From positions 99,048 to 163,047 of the forward strand of contig NZ_JAGHRJ010000008.1 in NCBI RefSeq assembly GCF_017743865.1: DNA of 64,000 nt. Direction: 5' to 3'. Made by a program: the position numbers and the translations under genes. Source of the DNA: Labrenzia sp. R4_2. Lineage in GTDB: Bacteria > Pseudomonadota > Alphaproteobacteria > Rhizobiales > Stappiaceae. Numbering within the stretch: the first letter of the stretch is position 1; each line of letters begins with the position of its first letter. Of this stretch, positions 7,883 to 15,792 are shown piece by piece. The notes under the pieces are model-generated. The model was not told where the DNA came from, did no database searches, and saw nothing but the letters and a program-made list of their open reading frames with translations.

Positions 7883-9034
7883 ATGATCTTGCACGAACTT
7901 ATTGATTTCGAAGTCCTGCGTGTCATCTGGTGGCTGTTGCTGGGCGTGCTGTTGATCGGCTTTGCCCTGACCGATGGCTTTGACATGGGGGTGGGCGCCC
8001 TGCTTCCCTTCGTTGCGAAGACCGACCTCGAGCGCCGGGTCGCCATCAACACCGTCGGCCCGGTCTGGGAAGGCAATCAGGTCTGGTTCATCCTTGGGGG
8101 TGGCGCGATTTTCGCCGCCTGGCCGCCGCTCTATGCGGTGAGCTTTTCCGGATTTTACATGGCGATGTTCCTTGTGCTCGCCGCCCTCATCCTGCGGCCG
8201 GTCGCCTTTAAGTACCGGTCCAAGCGGGACAATCCGCAATGGCGGCAGACATGGGACTGGGCCCTGTTCATTGGCGGTGCGGTACCGGCGCTCATTTTTG
8301 GCGTGGCCGTCGGCAATGTCCTGCAGGGCGTGCCCTTCCGGTTCACCGAAGATCTGATGCCGCTTTATGAGGGCTCTTTCTTTGGACTTCTCAATCCATT
8401 TGCGCTTCTGACCGGGCTCACATCCTTGGCCATGCTGATCATGCATGGCGGGGCCTGGCTGTCGCTCAAGGCCGACGGTGTCGTCGCCGGGCGGGCGCGG
8501 GTTTTTGGCAGCTACGCGGCAGCCGGGTCTTTGCTCGGCTTTCTCCTCGCCGGTCTGTGGCTGGCCATCGGGTTGGACGGCTATGCGTTTACAAGCCCCA
8601 GCGTGACGGATGGCCCGTCCAACCCGCTCTTTTCAGAGGTCGCAAAGGGCGGCAGCTGGCTGACCGCCTACGCTATCCGGCCCTGGATCACAATCGCACC
8701 TGTTCTGGGAATTGTCGGCGCAGCCCTGACTTTTCTGGGGCTGCGGGCCGGGCGCGAAGTCTCCACTCTGCTCACATCCAAGATCGCAATCCTGGGCATG
8801 ATCTCAACCGTTGGGCTGACCATGTTCCCGTTCATCCTGCCCTCGTCGGTCGACCCGAACTCCTCGCTCACGGTGTGGGACAGCTCGTCATCGCACCTGA
8901 CCTTGTTTGTCATGCTGGTGGCGACGGTGATCTTCATGCCGCTGATCCTGGCCTACACCGCGTGGGTCTACAAGGTGCTGTGGGGCAAGGTCACGGAAGA
9001 GGATGTGCGGTCCAACACGGACACCGTTTACTAA
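7883..9034 (+). CDS. cydB: Cytochrome bd ubiquinol oxidase subunit II
   Basis: This is subunit II of the bd oxidase, which packs against CydA to form the haem-containing heterodimer. The 383-residue length is normal. The N-terminus (VLRVIWWLLLGVLLIGFALTD then GFDMG) and the segment NTVGPVWEGNQVWF are diagnostic of the family. Multiple hydrophobic membrane helices span the protein. It begins 5 bases after cydA with GG upstream and is followed 16 bases later by the small subunit gene preceded by AAGGAGG, so the three subunits are co-translated from one mRNA. Confidence 0.97.
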   Translation: MILHELIDFEVLRVIWWLLLGVLLIGFALTDGFDMGVGALLPFVAKTDLERRVAINTVGPVWEGNQVWFILGGGAIFAAWPPLYAVSFSGFYMAMFLVLAALILRPVAFKYRSKRDNPQWRQTWDWALFIGGAVPALIFGVAVGNVLQGVPFRFTEDLMPLYEGSFFGLLNPFALLTGLTSLAMLIMHGGAWLSLKADGVVAGRARVFGSYAAAGSLLGFLLAGLWLAIGLDGYAFTSPSVTDGPSNPLFSEVAKGGSWLTAYAIRPWITIAPVLGIVGAALTFLGLRAGREVSTLLTSKIAILGMISTVGLTMFPFILPSSVDPNSSLTVWDSSSSHLTLFVMLVATVIFMPLILAYTAWVYKVLWGKVTEEDVRSNTDTVY

Positions 9035-9050
9035 ATAAGGAGGAAAAACG

Positions 9051-9206
9051 ATGTGGTATTTCGCTTGGATACTGGGGTTGTTCGCTGCCGCCATGTTCGC
9101 CGTTGTAAACGCCATGTGGCTTGAGCTGCAACAAGACAATGCCGTCTTCGCTGAAGCACAGTCAAAGGGCGCCCCCCCCGCTACAGGGAGGCTGCACCAT
9201 GGATAA
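9051..9206 (+). CDS. cydX: Small bd oxidase subunit CydX (51 aa)
   Basis: This is a small single-helix subunit that stabilises the haems of cytochrome bd. The start MWYFAWILG is the family hallmark. One transmembrane helix (residues 4-24) is followed by the conserved charged segment WLEL near residues 23-26 and a short polar tail. A very strong AAGGAGG precedes the ATG. The C-terminal tail is longer than in E. coli and includes a run of eight C bases (9173-9180), a potential slippage-prone tract. Its stop codon overlaps the start of the sulfide:quinone oxidoreductase gene by 8 bases, coupling the two. Confidence 0.93.
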   Translation: MWYFAWILGLFAAAMFAVVNAMWLELQQDNAVFAEAQSKGAPPATGRLHHG

Positions 9207-10524
9207 GACCTCGATCGATCGGCGTAATTTTCTAAAGCTCACCGCGCTCGGTGCCGGTGCTGCGGGCATCGGAACTGGTTTGACGGCCAAACCCGCGTCT
9301 GCCGCTCCGGTTGAGACGAGCGCCAAGATCCTCATTCTCGGGGCTGGCGCCGCCGGGACAGCGCTGGCCAACCGGCTGTCGGACCGGCTCAACGGCGCTG
9401 AGATTACGTTGCTCGATCCGCGTCAGGATCATTACTATCAGCCTGGCTACACGCTGATTGCCGCAGGTCTCAAGCCATCCGGCTACTCCGTGACCAAGAC
9501 GTCGGATTGGCTGCCCCGGTCAGTCAACTGGATTGCAGAAAGCGCCGCGGAGATCGACCCGGACGCCAAGACGGTTACGACGAGCAGCGGAACGACACTC
9601 GCCTATGACTATCTGGTTGTCGCGACCGGGCTCAAGCTTGATTACGAGGCCATCGACGGCATGTCACTGGATCTGATCGGCACCAACGGCATCGGCTCCG
9701 TTTATGCCGGGCCGGAGTACGCCGCCAAAACCTGGGCAGCCATGGACCGCTTCACCGATGAAGGGGGTGTCGGGCTGTTTACGCGTCCGGCAACAGAAAT
9801 GAAGTGCGCCGGTGCGCCTCTCAAATACACCTTCCTGACCGACGACTACGCGCGGCGCAAGGGCAATCGCGGCAAGGTTGAGATGCTCTATGCCGCCCAC
9901 AGCGGAAGCTTTTTCTCTGTTCCCATCGTGAATGAGAAGGTGCGGATGCTGTATGACGAGCGCGGGGTCAAGAGTGTCTACGACCATGTCATGACCGCCA
10001 TTGATCCGGGGCGGAAGGTTGTGACCTTCCAGACCCCTGACGGCCCGCAAGAAATCGGCTTTGATTTCACCAACGTGATCCCACCGATGCGCGCCCATGA
10101 CGTGGTCAAAGACAGCCCGCTCTCTTGGAAGACGGGCAAGTGGGTCGCAGAAGGCTGGGTAGAGGTCGACAAGGCCACTTTGCGCCATGCCCGCTTTGCA
10201 AATGTCTTTGCCGTCGGCGACGTGGCGGGTGTGCCCAAGGGGAAGACCGCGGCCAGCGTGAAATGGCAGGTTCCTGTTGTCGAGGATCACCTGGTTGCGC
10301 AGATCCAGGGCAAAGAGGGCACGCAAACCTATAACGGTTACACCTCCTGTCCTCTGATCACCAAGATCGGCCGGGCGATGCTGGTGGAGTTCGACTACCA
10401 GAACAATCTCACACCATCCTTTCCAGGCCTCATCGCGCCGCTGGAAGAGCTGTGGGTTTCTTGGCTGATGAAGGAGGTCGCACTCAAGGCAACCTACAAC
10501 GCCATGCTGCGCGGCCGCGCCTAA
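9199..10524 (+). CDS. sqr: Sulfide:quinone oxidoreductase with Tat-like leader
   Basis: This flavoprotein oxidises sulfide to polysulfide or persulfide and passes electrons to the quinone pool. I start it at the ATG at 9199, overlapping cydX, because MDKTSIDRRNFLKLTALGAG is a twin-arginine leader (Arg8-Arg9) ending near AKPASA. Upstream in-frame starts would bury it. An FAD-binding GAGAAGTALANRL lies near residue 48. Two redox cysteines are visible, Cys203 in MKCAGAPLK and Cys384 in YTSCPLITK, matching the two-cysteine SQOR-like class. No third cysteine is seen. Joining SQR to bd oxidase makes a short respiratory chain in which sulfide feeds quinol to a sulfide-resistant oxidase. A periplasm-facing location is inferred from the leader. 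Confidence 0.92.
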   Translation: MDKTSIDRRNFLKLTALGAGAAGIGTGLTAKPASAAPVETSAKILILGAGAAGTALANRLSDRLNGAEITLLDPRQDHYYQPGYTLIAAGLKPSGYSVTKTSDWLPRSVNWIAESAAEIDPDAKTVTTSSGTTLAYDYLVVATGLKLDYEAIDGMSLDLIGTNGIGSVYAGPEYAAKTWAAMDRFTDEGGVGLFTRPATEMKCAGAPLKYTFLTDDYARRKGNRGKVEMLYAAHSGSFFSVPIVNEKVRMLYDERGVKSVYDHVMTAIDPGRKVVTFQTPDGPQEIGFDFTNVIPPMRAHDVVKDSPLSWKTGKWVAEGWVEVDKATLRHARFANVFAVGDVAGVPKGKTAASVKWQVPVVEDHLVAQIQGKEGTQTYNGYTSCPLITKIGRAMLVEFDYQNNLTPSFPGLIAPLEELWVSWLMKEVALKATYNAMLRGRA

Positions 10525-10557
10525 CCCCAGCAAACTGATTAGAGGAGGAACGATCCC

Positions 10558-10917
10558 ATGCAAGAACTCTCCCCCGGCATGATGATTGCCGTTTTCGAGG
10601 AGATATTCGGACCGATTGTGTTCTGGGCCATGGTGGCTGCCGCGATCGCGATCACCATCGCCTATCTCTATGTCCTGATCCGCGACCGGTCGATGTCCAT
10701 GCGCAAATTTCTGCTTGCACAACTGTCGATGCCGGTCGGGGCCGTGGCCGCGATCTGGTTTGTGCAGGTGATGACCCATTCGGGCATAAGCGACCTGGGC
10801 GGCCCGATCGACGTGATTGTCTATCTCGCCGTTGGGGCGGTTGGCGCTATCGGAATGGCAATCCTGGTCTACACGCTTCAGTCTCTGATCCGTGGTAAAC
10901 CCCAGCCGCGCTGGTGA
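10558..10917 (+). CDS. Small membrane protein of the sqr operon (DUF5368-like)
   Basis: This is a 119-residue integral membrane protein with about three hydrophobic segments (residues 10-45, 50-72 and 80-110). AGAGGAGG precedes the ATG. It resembles the DUF5368 family that I recall beside sulfide oxidation genes in roseobacters, but that assignment is from memory and tentative. It lies 33 bases after sqr and 8 bases before the transporter gene, so it is part of the operon. A role as an assembly or anchoring partner of SQR or of the neighbouring channel is possible. The function is unknown. Confidence 0.7.
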   Translation: MQELSPGMMIAVFEEIFGPIVFWAMVAAAIAITIAYLYVLIRDRSMSMRKFLLAQLSMPVGAVAAIWFVQVMTHSGISDLGGPIDVIVYLAVGAVGAIGMAILVYTLQSLIRGKPQPRW

Positions 10918-10925
10918 GGCGAACC

Positions 10926-11915
10926 ATGACAGCCGCCACCCCGAATACCCAGCTTCCGGACGGGGCCCTGACCCGTCTGGAGCATTATCCCGTCACCTTC
11001 TTTGCCATCGGCATGGGCCTGCTGGGACTAACGCTGGCTCTACGCGGCGCAGAGCGCGCATGGGACCTGACGCTGCCCTTGTCCGAAATCGCGCTGGTTG
11101 TCTCCAGTCTGCTGATGGCCGTTGTTGCGGCAGGCTATCTGGCCAAGACGATCCACATGCCGTCGGCCGTGGTTGCCGAGTGGCACCATCCCGTCAAGAT
11201 TGCCTTTTTCCCGGCCATCTCCATCTCGACGATCCTGCTGGGAACGGCGCTCCTGCCGCTTTTTCCGGTCGCAGCCGCGGCGATTTGGCTGATTGGTGTG
11301 AGTGTGCAAGGGGGGCTGTCGCTGGCCGTGATTGGAAGCTGGATCAGCCATCGCCCCTTCCAGACACCGCATTTGTCCCCGGCCTGGTTCATCCCGGCGG
11401 TTGGCAATGTGCTGGTGCCGGTGGCCGGGGTCGAACTCGGCTACGTCGACCTGTCGTGGTTGTTCTTCTCGGCGGGCCTTGTGTTCTGGCTGGTGCTCTT
11501 GACCCTGGTCATGAACCGCCTGGTTTTTCATGATCCCTTGCCCGGGCGGCTTGTGCCGACGCTGACCATCCTGATTGCCCCGCCGGCGATCGCCTATGTG
11601 GCCTGGAGCCATCTGGTGCCGGATCCAGGGCCGTTCGGGCAGATCCTTCTCAGCCTCAGTTATGTTTTTTTCCTGATCGTCGTGACGCAGGCGCAGCGGT
11701 TCCGAAAAATCCCGTTTGCCCTGTCGTGGTGGGCCTTGTCCTTCCCCGTTGCCGCCTTGTCGATCGCGAGCTTCGTCCATGCCGGGGAAACGGGATCAGC
11801 CGCCTACCGCGGGCTCGGAACCCTGGTGCTCGTCCTGCTCGTTGCGATCATTGCCCTTCTTTTGGTGCGCACAGGCAAAGCGATCGCCCGCAAAGAAATC
11901 TGCCTGCCGGAATAA
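10926..11915 (+). CDS. SLAC1/TehA-family anion channel or transporter
   Basis: This is a 329-residue protein with about ten transmembrane helices. It belongs to the voltage-dependent anion channel family that includes TehA and plant SLAC1. The N-terminal HYPVTFFAIGMGLLGL and the repeated helix-hairpin pattern are characteristic. I start it at the ATG at 10926, with GAGG 7 bases upstream, 8 bases after the preceding stop. Related channels conduct small anions, and in sulfur operons they are proposed to move sulfite or sulfide species. Its place between sqr and a DsrE-like sulfur carrier suggests export or import of a sulfur anion here (inference). Confidence 0.8.
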   Translation: MTAATPNTQLPDGALTRLEHYPVTFFAIGMGLLGLTLALRGAERAWDLTLPLSEIALVVSSLLMAVVAAGYLAKTIHMPSAVVAEWHHPVKIAFFPAISISTILLGTALLPLFPVAAAAIWLIGVSVQGGLSLAVIGSWISHRPFQTPHLSPAWFIPAVGNVLVPVAGVELGYVDLSWLFFSAGLVFWLVLLTLVMNRLVFHDPLPGRLVPTLTILIAPPAIAYVAWSHLVPDPGPFGQILLSLSYVFFLIVVTQAQRFRKIPFALSWWALSFPVAALSIASFVHAGETGSAAYRGLGTLVLVLLVAIIALLLVRTGKAIARKEICLPE

Positions 11916-11940
11916 TCTGTCTTTCAAAAAGGAGAAACCG

Positions 11941-12381
11941 ATGAAACTGAAAACTCTTGCAGCCGCTCTTGCAGGAAGCTTCCTGCTTGCCCTCGCACCG
12001 GTCAAGGCCGAGGGGCCAGACAAACTGGTGACGATCCTGACCGCGCCCGAGCCGCAAACCCAACTGATGGCCATGGTGCTGACCATGCAGTCAATCCAGC
12101 AAGAAAAATCTGCCCAGATCCTGTTGTGTGGCCCGGCTGGCGATTTGGCCCTCAAAGACGCCCCCGCCAGCGCGACAACCGGTCAGGCACCGAAAGACAT
12201 GAGCCCGCAGGGTTTGATGCAGAAAATCATGCAAGCTGGTGGCAAAGTTGAAGTCTGCGCGATCTACCTTCCCAACAAGGGGGCTGGCCCGGACGCGCTT
12301 CTGGATGGGATCACCGTCGCCAAGCCGCCCGCAATGGCCGCTGCCATCATGGCAGACAACACGCGCGTCATGTCGTTTTAG
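11941..12381 (+). CDS. Exported DsrE-family sulfur-relay protein
   Basis: This is a 146-residue protein with a clear signal peptide (MKLKTLAAAL.. cleaved near KAEG, residues 22-24) and a DsrE/F-like fold. Two cysteines stand out: Cys63 in LLCGPAGD and Cys106 in VEVCAIYLPNKG. Either could carry a persulfide. GGAG precedes the ATG at 11941; the longer frame upstream overlaps the transporter gene and is rejected. As last gene of the cyd-sqr operon it could accept sulfane sulfur made by SQR in the periplasm, although most DsrE proteins are cytoplasmic. Two hairpins follow the stop codon. Confidence 0.82.
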   Translation: MKLKTLAAALAGSFLLALAPVKAEGPDKLVTILTAPEPQTQLMAMVLTMQSIQQEKSAQILLCGPAGDLALKDAPASATTGQAPKDMSPQGLMQKIMQAGGKVEVCAIYLPNKGAGPDALLDGITVAKPPAMAAAIMADNTRVMSF

Positions 12382-12387
12382 ACTTGG

Positions 12388-12433
12388 AGCAAGGGCCTGT
12401 TCATCGAAAAGCGGTATGTGCTGAGCCCTTGCT
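12388..12433 (+). terminator. Hairpin 1 after the cyd-sqr operon
   Basis: Perfect 9-base arms AGCAAGGGC and GCCCTTGCT flank a 28-base loop, 6 bases after the last stop codon. It is followed by AAAAA, not a T-run. It probably acts with the next hairpin to end or stabilise the operon transcript. Confidence 0.45.
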
Positions 12434-12436
12434 AAA

Positions 12437-12474
12437 AAGCGGACAATTCTTTTGTTGCAAAAGACTGTCCGCTT
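12437..12474 (+). terminator. Hairpin 2 after the cyd-sqr operon
   Basis: Outer arms AAGCGGACA and TGTCCGCTT enclose inner arms CTTTTG and CAAAAG around a TTG loop, giving a long interrupted stem. The stem sequence resembles a dispersed degenerate repeat seen elsewhere in this window, so this could be a repeat remnant reused as a transcript end. Confidence 0.45.
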
Positions 12475-12785
12475 AACTCAAGTTCCTGCCAATTTCGCAT
12501 TTCTCTGACTGGTGTCTGCAGTTGGGCTCATGATTCAACCCAGCGCACGACCGGAATGCCGGCGCGAAACCGCCATTGAATGCGTCCATCAGCAACGACC
12601 GCAGTGCCAGCAAATGCCTTCTCCCGGAATGGGTGGGGAACCGGACCGTCGCGGCGTGGACAAAGGTCTGTGCCGCGGGACCAAGTTGGCATTCGCTGCG
12701 GCTGCACCAAGGTCGGCTTGTGTGCGGCGCAGAAAAGCCGATACTGTCATTGGAGTGGCCAATGCCGCGATCTCGTTGGAGTGGA
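12475..12785. other. Intergenic stretch, no credible gene
   Basis: A long plus-strand frame crosses this stretch and joins the following exported protein, but its composition is not protein-like and a signal peptide starts only at 12786-12792. The DNA resembles degenerate dispersed repeat sequence. A promoter for the next gene must lie near its end, but I cannot place it. Confidence 0.4.
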
Positions 12786-12791
12786 ATGCTG

Positions 12792-13388
12792 ATGAAGGAT
12801 ATTTTGTTTACGGCAGTTGTTTTGCTTGCCATGCCTGTGTCGGCATTCGCGCAGGATCACGGGCATAAACATGGTGGCACACCGTATGCCGGGTTCGAGG
12901 CACGTGAGATCAAAAGCCTGTCCGATCAAGACATAGCTGAGCTTCGCCGTGGCGGTGGCTGGGGACTGGCTCTTCCTGCGGAGTTAAACGGCCTTCCCGG
13001 CCCGGCCCATCTGCTGGAGCTTCAGCAAGAACTCGCGCTTTCGAGCGGCCAAGTTGCTGCGATCACCGAGTTGTTTGAAGAGATGCGAGTGGAAGCCATC
13101 GCCGCAGGCGAGCGCTTTATTTCAGCTGAGGCAGCCGTGAGCGCCGCTTTCGAAGATGCCGATGTGTCGCAAGAAGAGCTCGCAAGGCTCTTGGATACAG
13201 CTGCCAAAGCCAGAGCTGCTTTGCGGCTGGTTCATTTGTCGAGACATCTCGCAACACCTGCTCTTCTGAGCGATGAACAAATCCGAAGATACAGCGTATT
13301 GCGCGGCTACTCAGATGATCCATGTGCCAAAGTCCCGGAAGGGCACGACCCAACTATGTGGCGGCGCCACAACGGCTGCGATGGGTAA
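12792..13388 (+). CDS. Periplasmic Spy/CpxP-like (LTXXQ-type) helical protein
   Basis: This is a 198-residue exported protein. The signal peptide MKDILFTAVVLLAMPVSAFA is followed by a His-rich mature start (QDHGHKHGG) that could bind metal. The helical body includes the pattern ELALSSGQVAAITELFEEMR and a second helix pair ending LLSDEQIRRYSVLRGY, the layout of Spy/CpxP-type metal or envelope-stress proteins. The C-terminus has CAKVPEGHDPTMW and an extra Cys and His. The start is ambiguous between 12786 and 12792, with GGAG at 12777. It stands alone downstream of the cyd-sqr operon and may protect the envelope against metals or misfolding. Confidence 0.75.
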   Translation: MKDILFTAVVLLAMPVSAFAQDHGHKHGGTPYAGFEAREIKSLSDQDIAELRRGGGWGLALPAELNGLPGPAHLLELQQELALSSGQVAAITELFEEMRVEAIAAGERFISAEAAVSAAFEDADVSQEELARLLDTAAKARAALRLVHLSRHLATPALLSDEQIRRYSVLRGYSDDPCAKVPEGHDPTMWRRHNGCDG

Positions 13389-13691
13389 GCCGACCTTCGT
13401 TCGTCGCGCAGAACGAAGTACTTTGGCCGCAGGTTCGGCCATGTGCGGCAATCCGTTCCAAGGTCAGCAATGGGCCGAAAGCGGCCACCACCGCTAGCCT
13501 TCTTCCGGGGTTTGGCACGGCCCAGCTGCCGACCCCATATGGCATCCCCCAAGTGTTGTGGCGGTTTTTCTAGGACTTCCACCCTGCACTGATATGCGCC
13601 TTCATTTTTCCATCTTCCCGACTGGAAAAACACCCGACACCGTCTTCCGCCCGTCCTACACTTTTGTAAATCGAAGACTTGGACGAGCAGA
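13389..13691. other. Intergenic stretch with degenerate repeat DNA
   Basis: No gene is supported here. The stretch contains the 19-base string starting GCGGTTTTTC at 13,561-13,579, which recurs with one mismatch at 3,486-3,504, plus repeat-like DNA. It also serves as the upstream region of the integrase gene, whose ATG has only a weak ribosome-binding site (GACGAGCAG). Confidence 0.4.
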
Positions 13692-14630
13692 ATGACAAAC
13701 AACAAGACAATCAGTGACGCATGCAAAGCCTGGATCAAGCGCTGTGAGCGCGATGAGCTGGAACGCGCAACCCTGCGCTCATATCGCAATCACGTTGATC
13801 ACCACATCGAGCCAGCCATTGGTGACCGGGAGCTATCTGCCCTCACCCGCTCACACGTGCGCGATTTCATGGATGACATGCTGGACAAGAACTCCAGGGC
13901 CATGACCGACAAGGTGCTGCGCTCTTTGCGCTCAGCTCTGAACGAAGCCCTCGATCGCGAGTGGATCGACAACAACGTGGCTCTGTCCGTGAAGCTGCGC
14001 AGGGCTTCACGCAACGCTCCAGATCGCATCATCCCGACCAAGGTTGAAATCAAGGCGATGCTCGAGATTGTTCCTGATAAGCAGCGCCCATTGATTACCA
14101 CCGCGATCTACACGGGCATGCGCATGTCGGAGCTGCGTGGTCTGCGTTGGGAAGATGTTGATTTTCAGAAGTCGATCATTCGCGTCCGTCAACGCGCTGA
14201 TCGCTTCAATCAGATCGGCAAGCCCAAGTCGAAGTCGGGCCGAAGAGACATTCCCATGGCACCAAGCGTCAAAAAGGTGCTGATGGCGTGGAAAGCAGAC
14301 TGCCCAACGGGCGATCTCGATCTTGTCTTTCCGAATGGTGTTGGCAATGTCGAGAGCCCGTCGAACATCTCAAACCGGGTTCTGTATCCCCTCTTGAAAG
14401 ACGCTGGCATCGTAACTGCAGAGGGCAAGCCGAAGTTCTCGTTCCATGCCCTGCGTCATGCCGCTGCCTCGCTTTACATTGAACAGGGCTGGCCCGCGAA
14501 GAAAATCCAGACGCTGTTGGGACATGCTTCGATCACCATGACCTTTGACGTCTATGGGCACCTGTTTGACAACGCCGAGGATGATGTTGAGCTGTTTGCA
14601 AAGCTCGAAGCAGATCTGGAGGCGGCTTAG
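13692..14630 (+). CDS. Tyrosine recombinase / integrase 1
   Basis: This is a 312-residue site-specific recombinase. Residues 1-85 form the core-binding (SAM-like) domain, and residues 110-300 the catalytic domain. Catalytic residues visible are Arg144 (TGMRMSELRG), His252 and Arg255 (FHALRH), His278 (LLGHAS) and the nucleophile Tyr288 (FDVYGHL). The N-terminal arm-binding domain typical of larger phage integrases is absent. It ends one base before the convergent gene downstream and lies about 0.9 kb left of a tRNA-derived repeat at 15,515. It may therefore belong to a neighbouring element to the left, not to the 36.8 kb island. All key residues are intact, so it is probably functional. Confidence 0.92.
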   Translation: MTNNKTISDACKAWIKRCERDELERATLRSYRNHVDHHIEPAIGDRELSALTRSHVRDFMDDMLDKNSRAMTDKVLRSLRSALNEALDREWIDNNVALSVKLRRASRNAPDRIIPTKVEIKAMLEIVPDKQRPLITTAIYTGMRMSELRGLRWEDVDFQKSIIRVRQRADRFNQIGKPKSKSGRRDIPMAPSVKKVLMAWKADCPTGDLDLVFPNGVGNVESPSNISNRVLYPLLKDAGIVTAEGKPKFSFHALRHAAASLYIEQGWPAKKIQTLLGHASITMTFDVYGHLFDNAEDDVELFAKLEADLEAA

Positions 14631-15401
14631 TTAGAACTCTGTTGGTTTCGGTAGTTTGATCAAATCCCAAAGCTTGCTTTCAGGATCGGTTTTTCGTTTG
14701 ACCCGCAAGAATTTCCTGAGGTTGGGCGGCGTCCACGGTTTGCCGCGTTGGGTCTGAATGCCTTTTTCATTCAAACCGTCAACAATCTCTTTGACAGTGA
14801 ATGGAGGTGAAAGGTCTTCCGTTATCCAATCATTGCAGAGCTTGTGAATGTGGATGCTTATGAAAATTTCATCATAAAGTGCCAGTTTCTCCGTGGCTTG
14901 TGACGGACTTCCCGCTGAGGCTTTTGGCTTCGCTCGAACATGCTGCTTCTGAAGCGTCTTTCGGAACTCACGCGCCGCCTGACGCTCCTTACTTTGATGT
15001 AATCGATCCAAGATGAGAACACGAAGAGTTTGTTGATCAAGCTCTTCCAGTCTCGCCCCTTGCAGCGCGCAAAAAATGTTGATGTCTGATTTCTGAATTG
15101 CCGTTTGGAAAGCCAAGGCGCTGTCCCAGTCATGATTGTCGAAGAGCCGCGCAACATTGTCGATCAACATGCGCTGCTGCGTTGTAACAGATTTAATGAA
15201 CGCGGCTCTGAGCACCGGATGGTTCGCTTCAATCCGCTCATCAACTCCGACTCCCAGCGCGAAGTGCGAAGTAATTTCTCTATTCGCAGCGCTGACTGCT
15301 TCTTGCAAACAGGTCCATTGAAACCGGACCGAAGGGTCAAGGCTCAAATCTGCGGGCTGGACCGAGCGTGGGAAGCCGCGAGCTATAAGAAGAGCGATCA
15401 T
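14631..15401 (-). CDS. Unrecognised protein with recombinase-like C-terminal domain
   Basis: This is a 256-residue protein, convergent and directly abutting integrase 1. The C-terminal 50 residues (FTVKEIVDGLNEKGIQTQRG then KPWTPPNLRKFL) resemble the helical DNA-binding domain found after the catalytic domain in large serine recombinases. No resolvase catalytic serine domain is present. The N-terminal 130 residues are helical and unassigned, and the middle contains a basic region (ARAKPKASAGSP-like). The start at 15401 has a weak ribosome-binding site and is uncertain. It may be an accessory DNA-binding factor for the integrase, or the relic of a serine recombinase given new use. Function unknown. 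Confidence 0.6.
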   Translation of the reverse strand: MIALLIARGFPRSVQPADLSLDPSVRFQWTCLQEAVSAANREITSHFALGVGVDERIEANHPVLRAAFIKSVTTQQRMLIDNVARLFDNHDWDSALAFQTAIQKSDINIFCALQGARLEELDQQTLRVLILDRLHQSKERQAAREFRKTLQKQHVRAKPKASAGSPSQATEKLALYDEIFISIHIHKLCNDWITEDLSPPFTVKEIVDGLNEKGIQTQRGKPWTPPNLRKFLRVKRKTDPESKLWDLIKLPKPTEF

Positions 15402-15514
15402 CGAAGAACCGTAACCAAAAGATCAAAAACAATTATCTGGTTACAGCTACAACGTCACCTCACGCAAGCTCAAAGTCATCTCAAAACCATGAAATTCATA
15501 GCTTTTCCGTTGGA

Positions 15515-15559
15515 ATCATAATCCGCGTGTCGGGGGTTCGAGTCCCTCTCCCGCTACCA
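15515..15559 (+). repeat. attL-like copy of tRNA 3' end (45-bp direct repeat)
   Basis: The 45-base sequence starts ATCATAATCC and ends CCCGCTACCA, and recurs without mismatch at 52,319-52,363. It has the form of a tRNA 3' portion: anticodon loop with CAT, 3' anticodon stem TCCGC, five-base variable loop, T-stem GGGGG/CCCTC around TTCGAGT, acceptor strand TCCCGCT, then ACCA. No matching 5' half lies upstream, so this is a displaced fragment, not a working tRNA gene. A tyrosine integrase begins 234 bases to the right. Confidence 0.9.
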
Positions 15560-15792
15560 TTTTTCTCATATATATCAATAACTTAAAGATCCGGCTGTGT
15601 CGCTTTCCGTACAAAAATGCGTAGCACACCTGTAGCGCAGTTTTACTATCGCATTTTCTTCGATTTGATCGTAAGTTCACTGTGTTCAACACAGTATTCT
15701 TGAACACCGTTGCTCAACAGTCTTTCATATCATCTATGCAACGCCAGCATGCCAGATCAGGTTGTTTCAGAAGCCTCAGCTAGTCTTTAATC

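Noticed and set aside
12576..12791. N-terminal extension of the Spy/CpxP-like protein frame
   Set aside because: The extension is not protein-like and would place the obvious signal peptide inside the protein.
15515..15559. Calling a complete tRNA gene at either 45-bp repeat
   Set aside because: The 5' half (acceptor strand, D-arm, 5' anticodon stem) is missing at both sites; only the 3' part is present.
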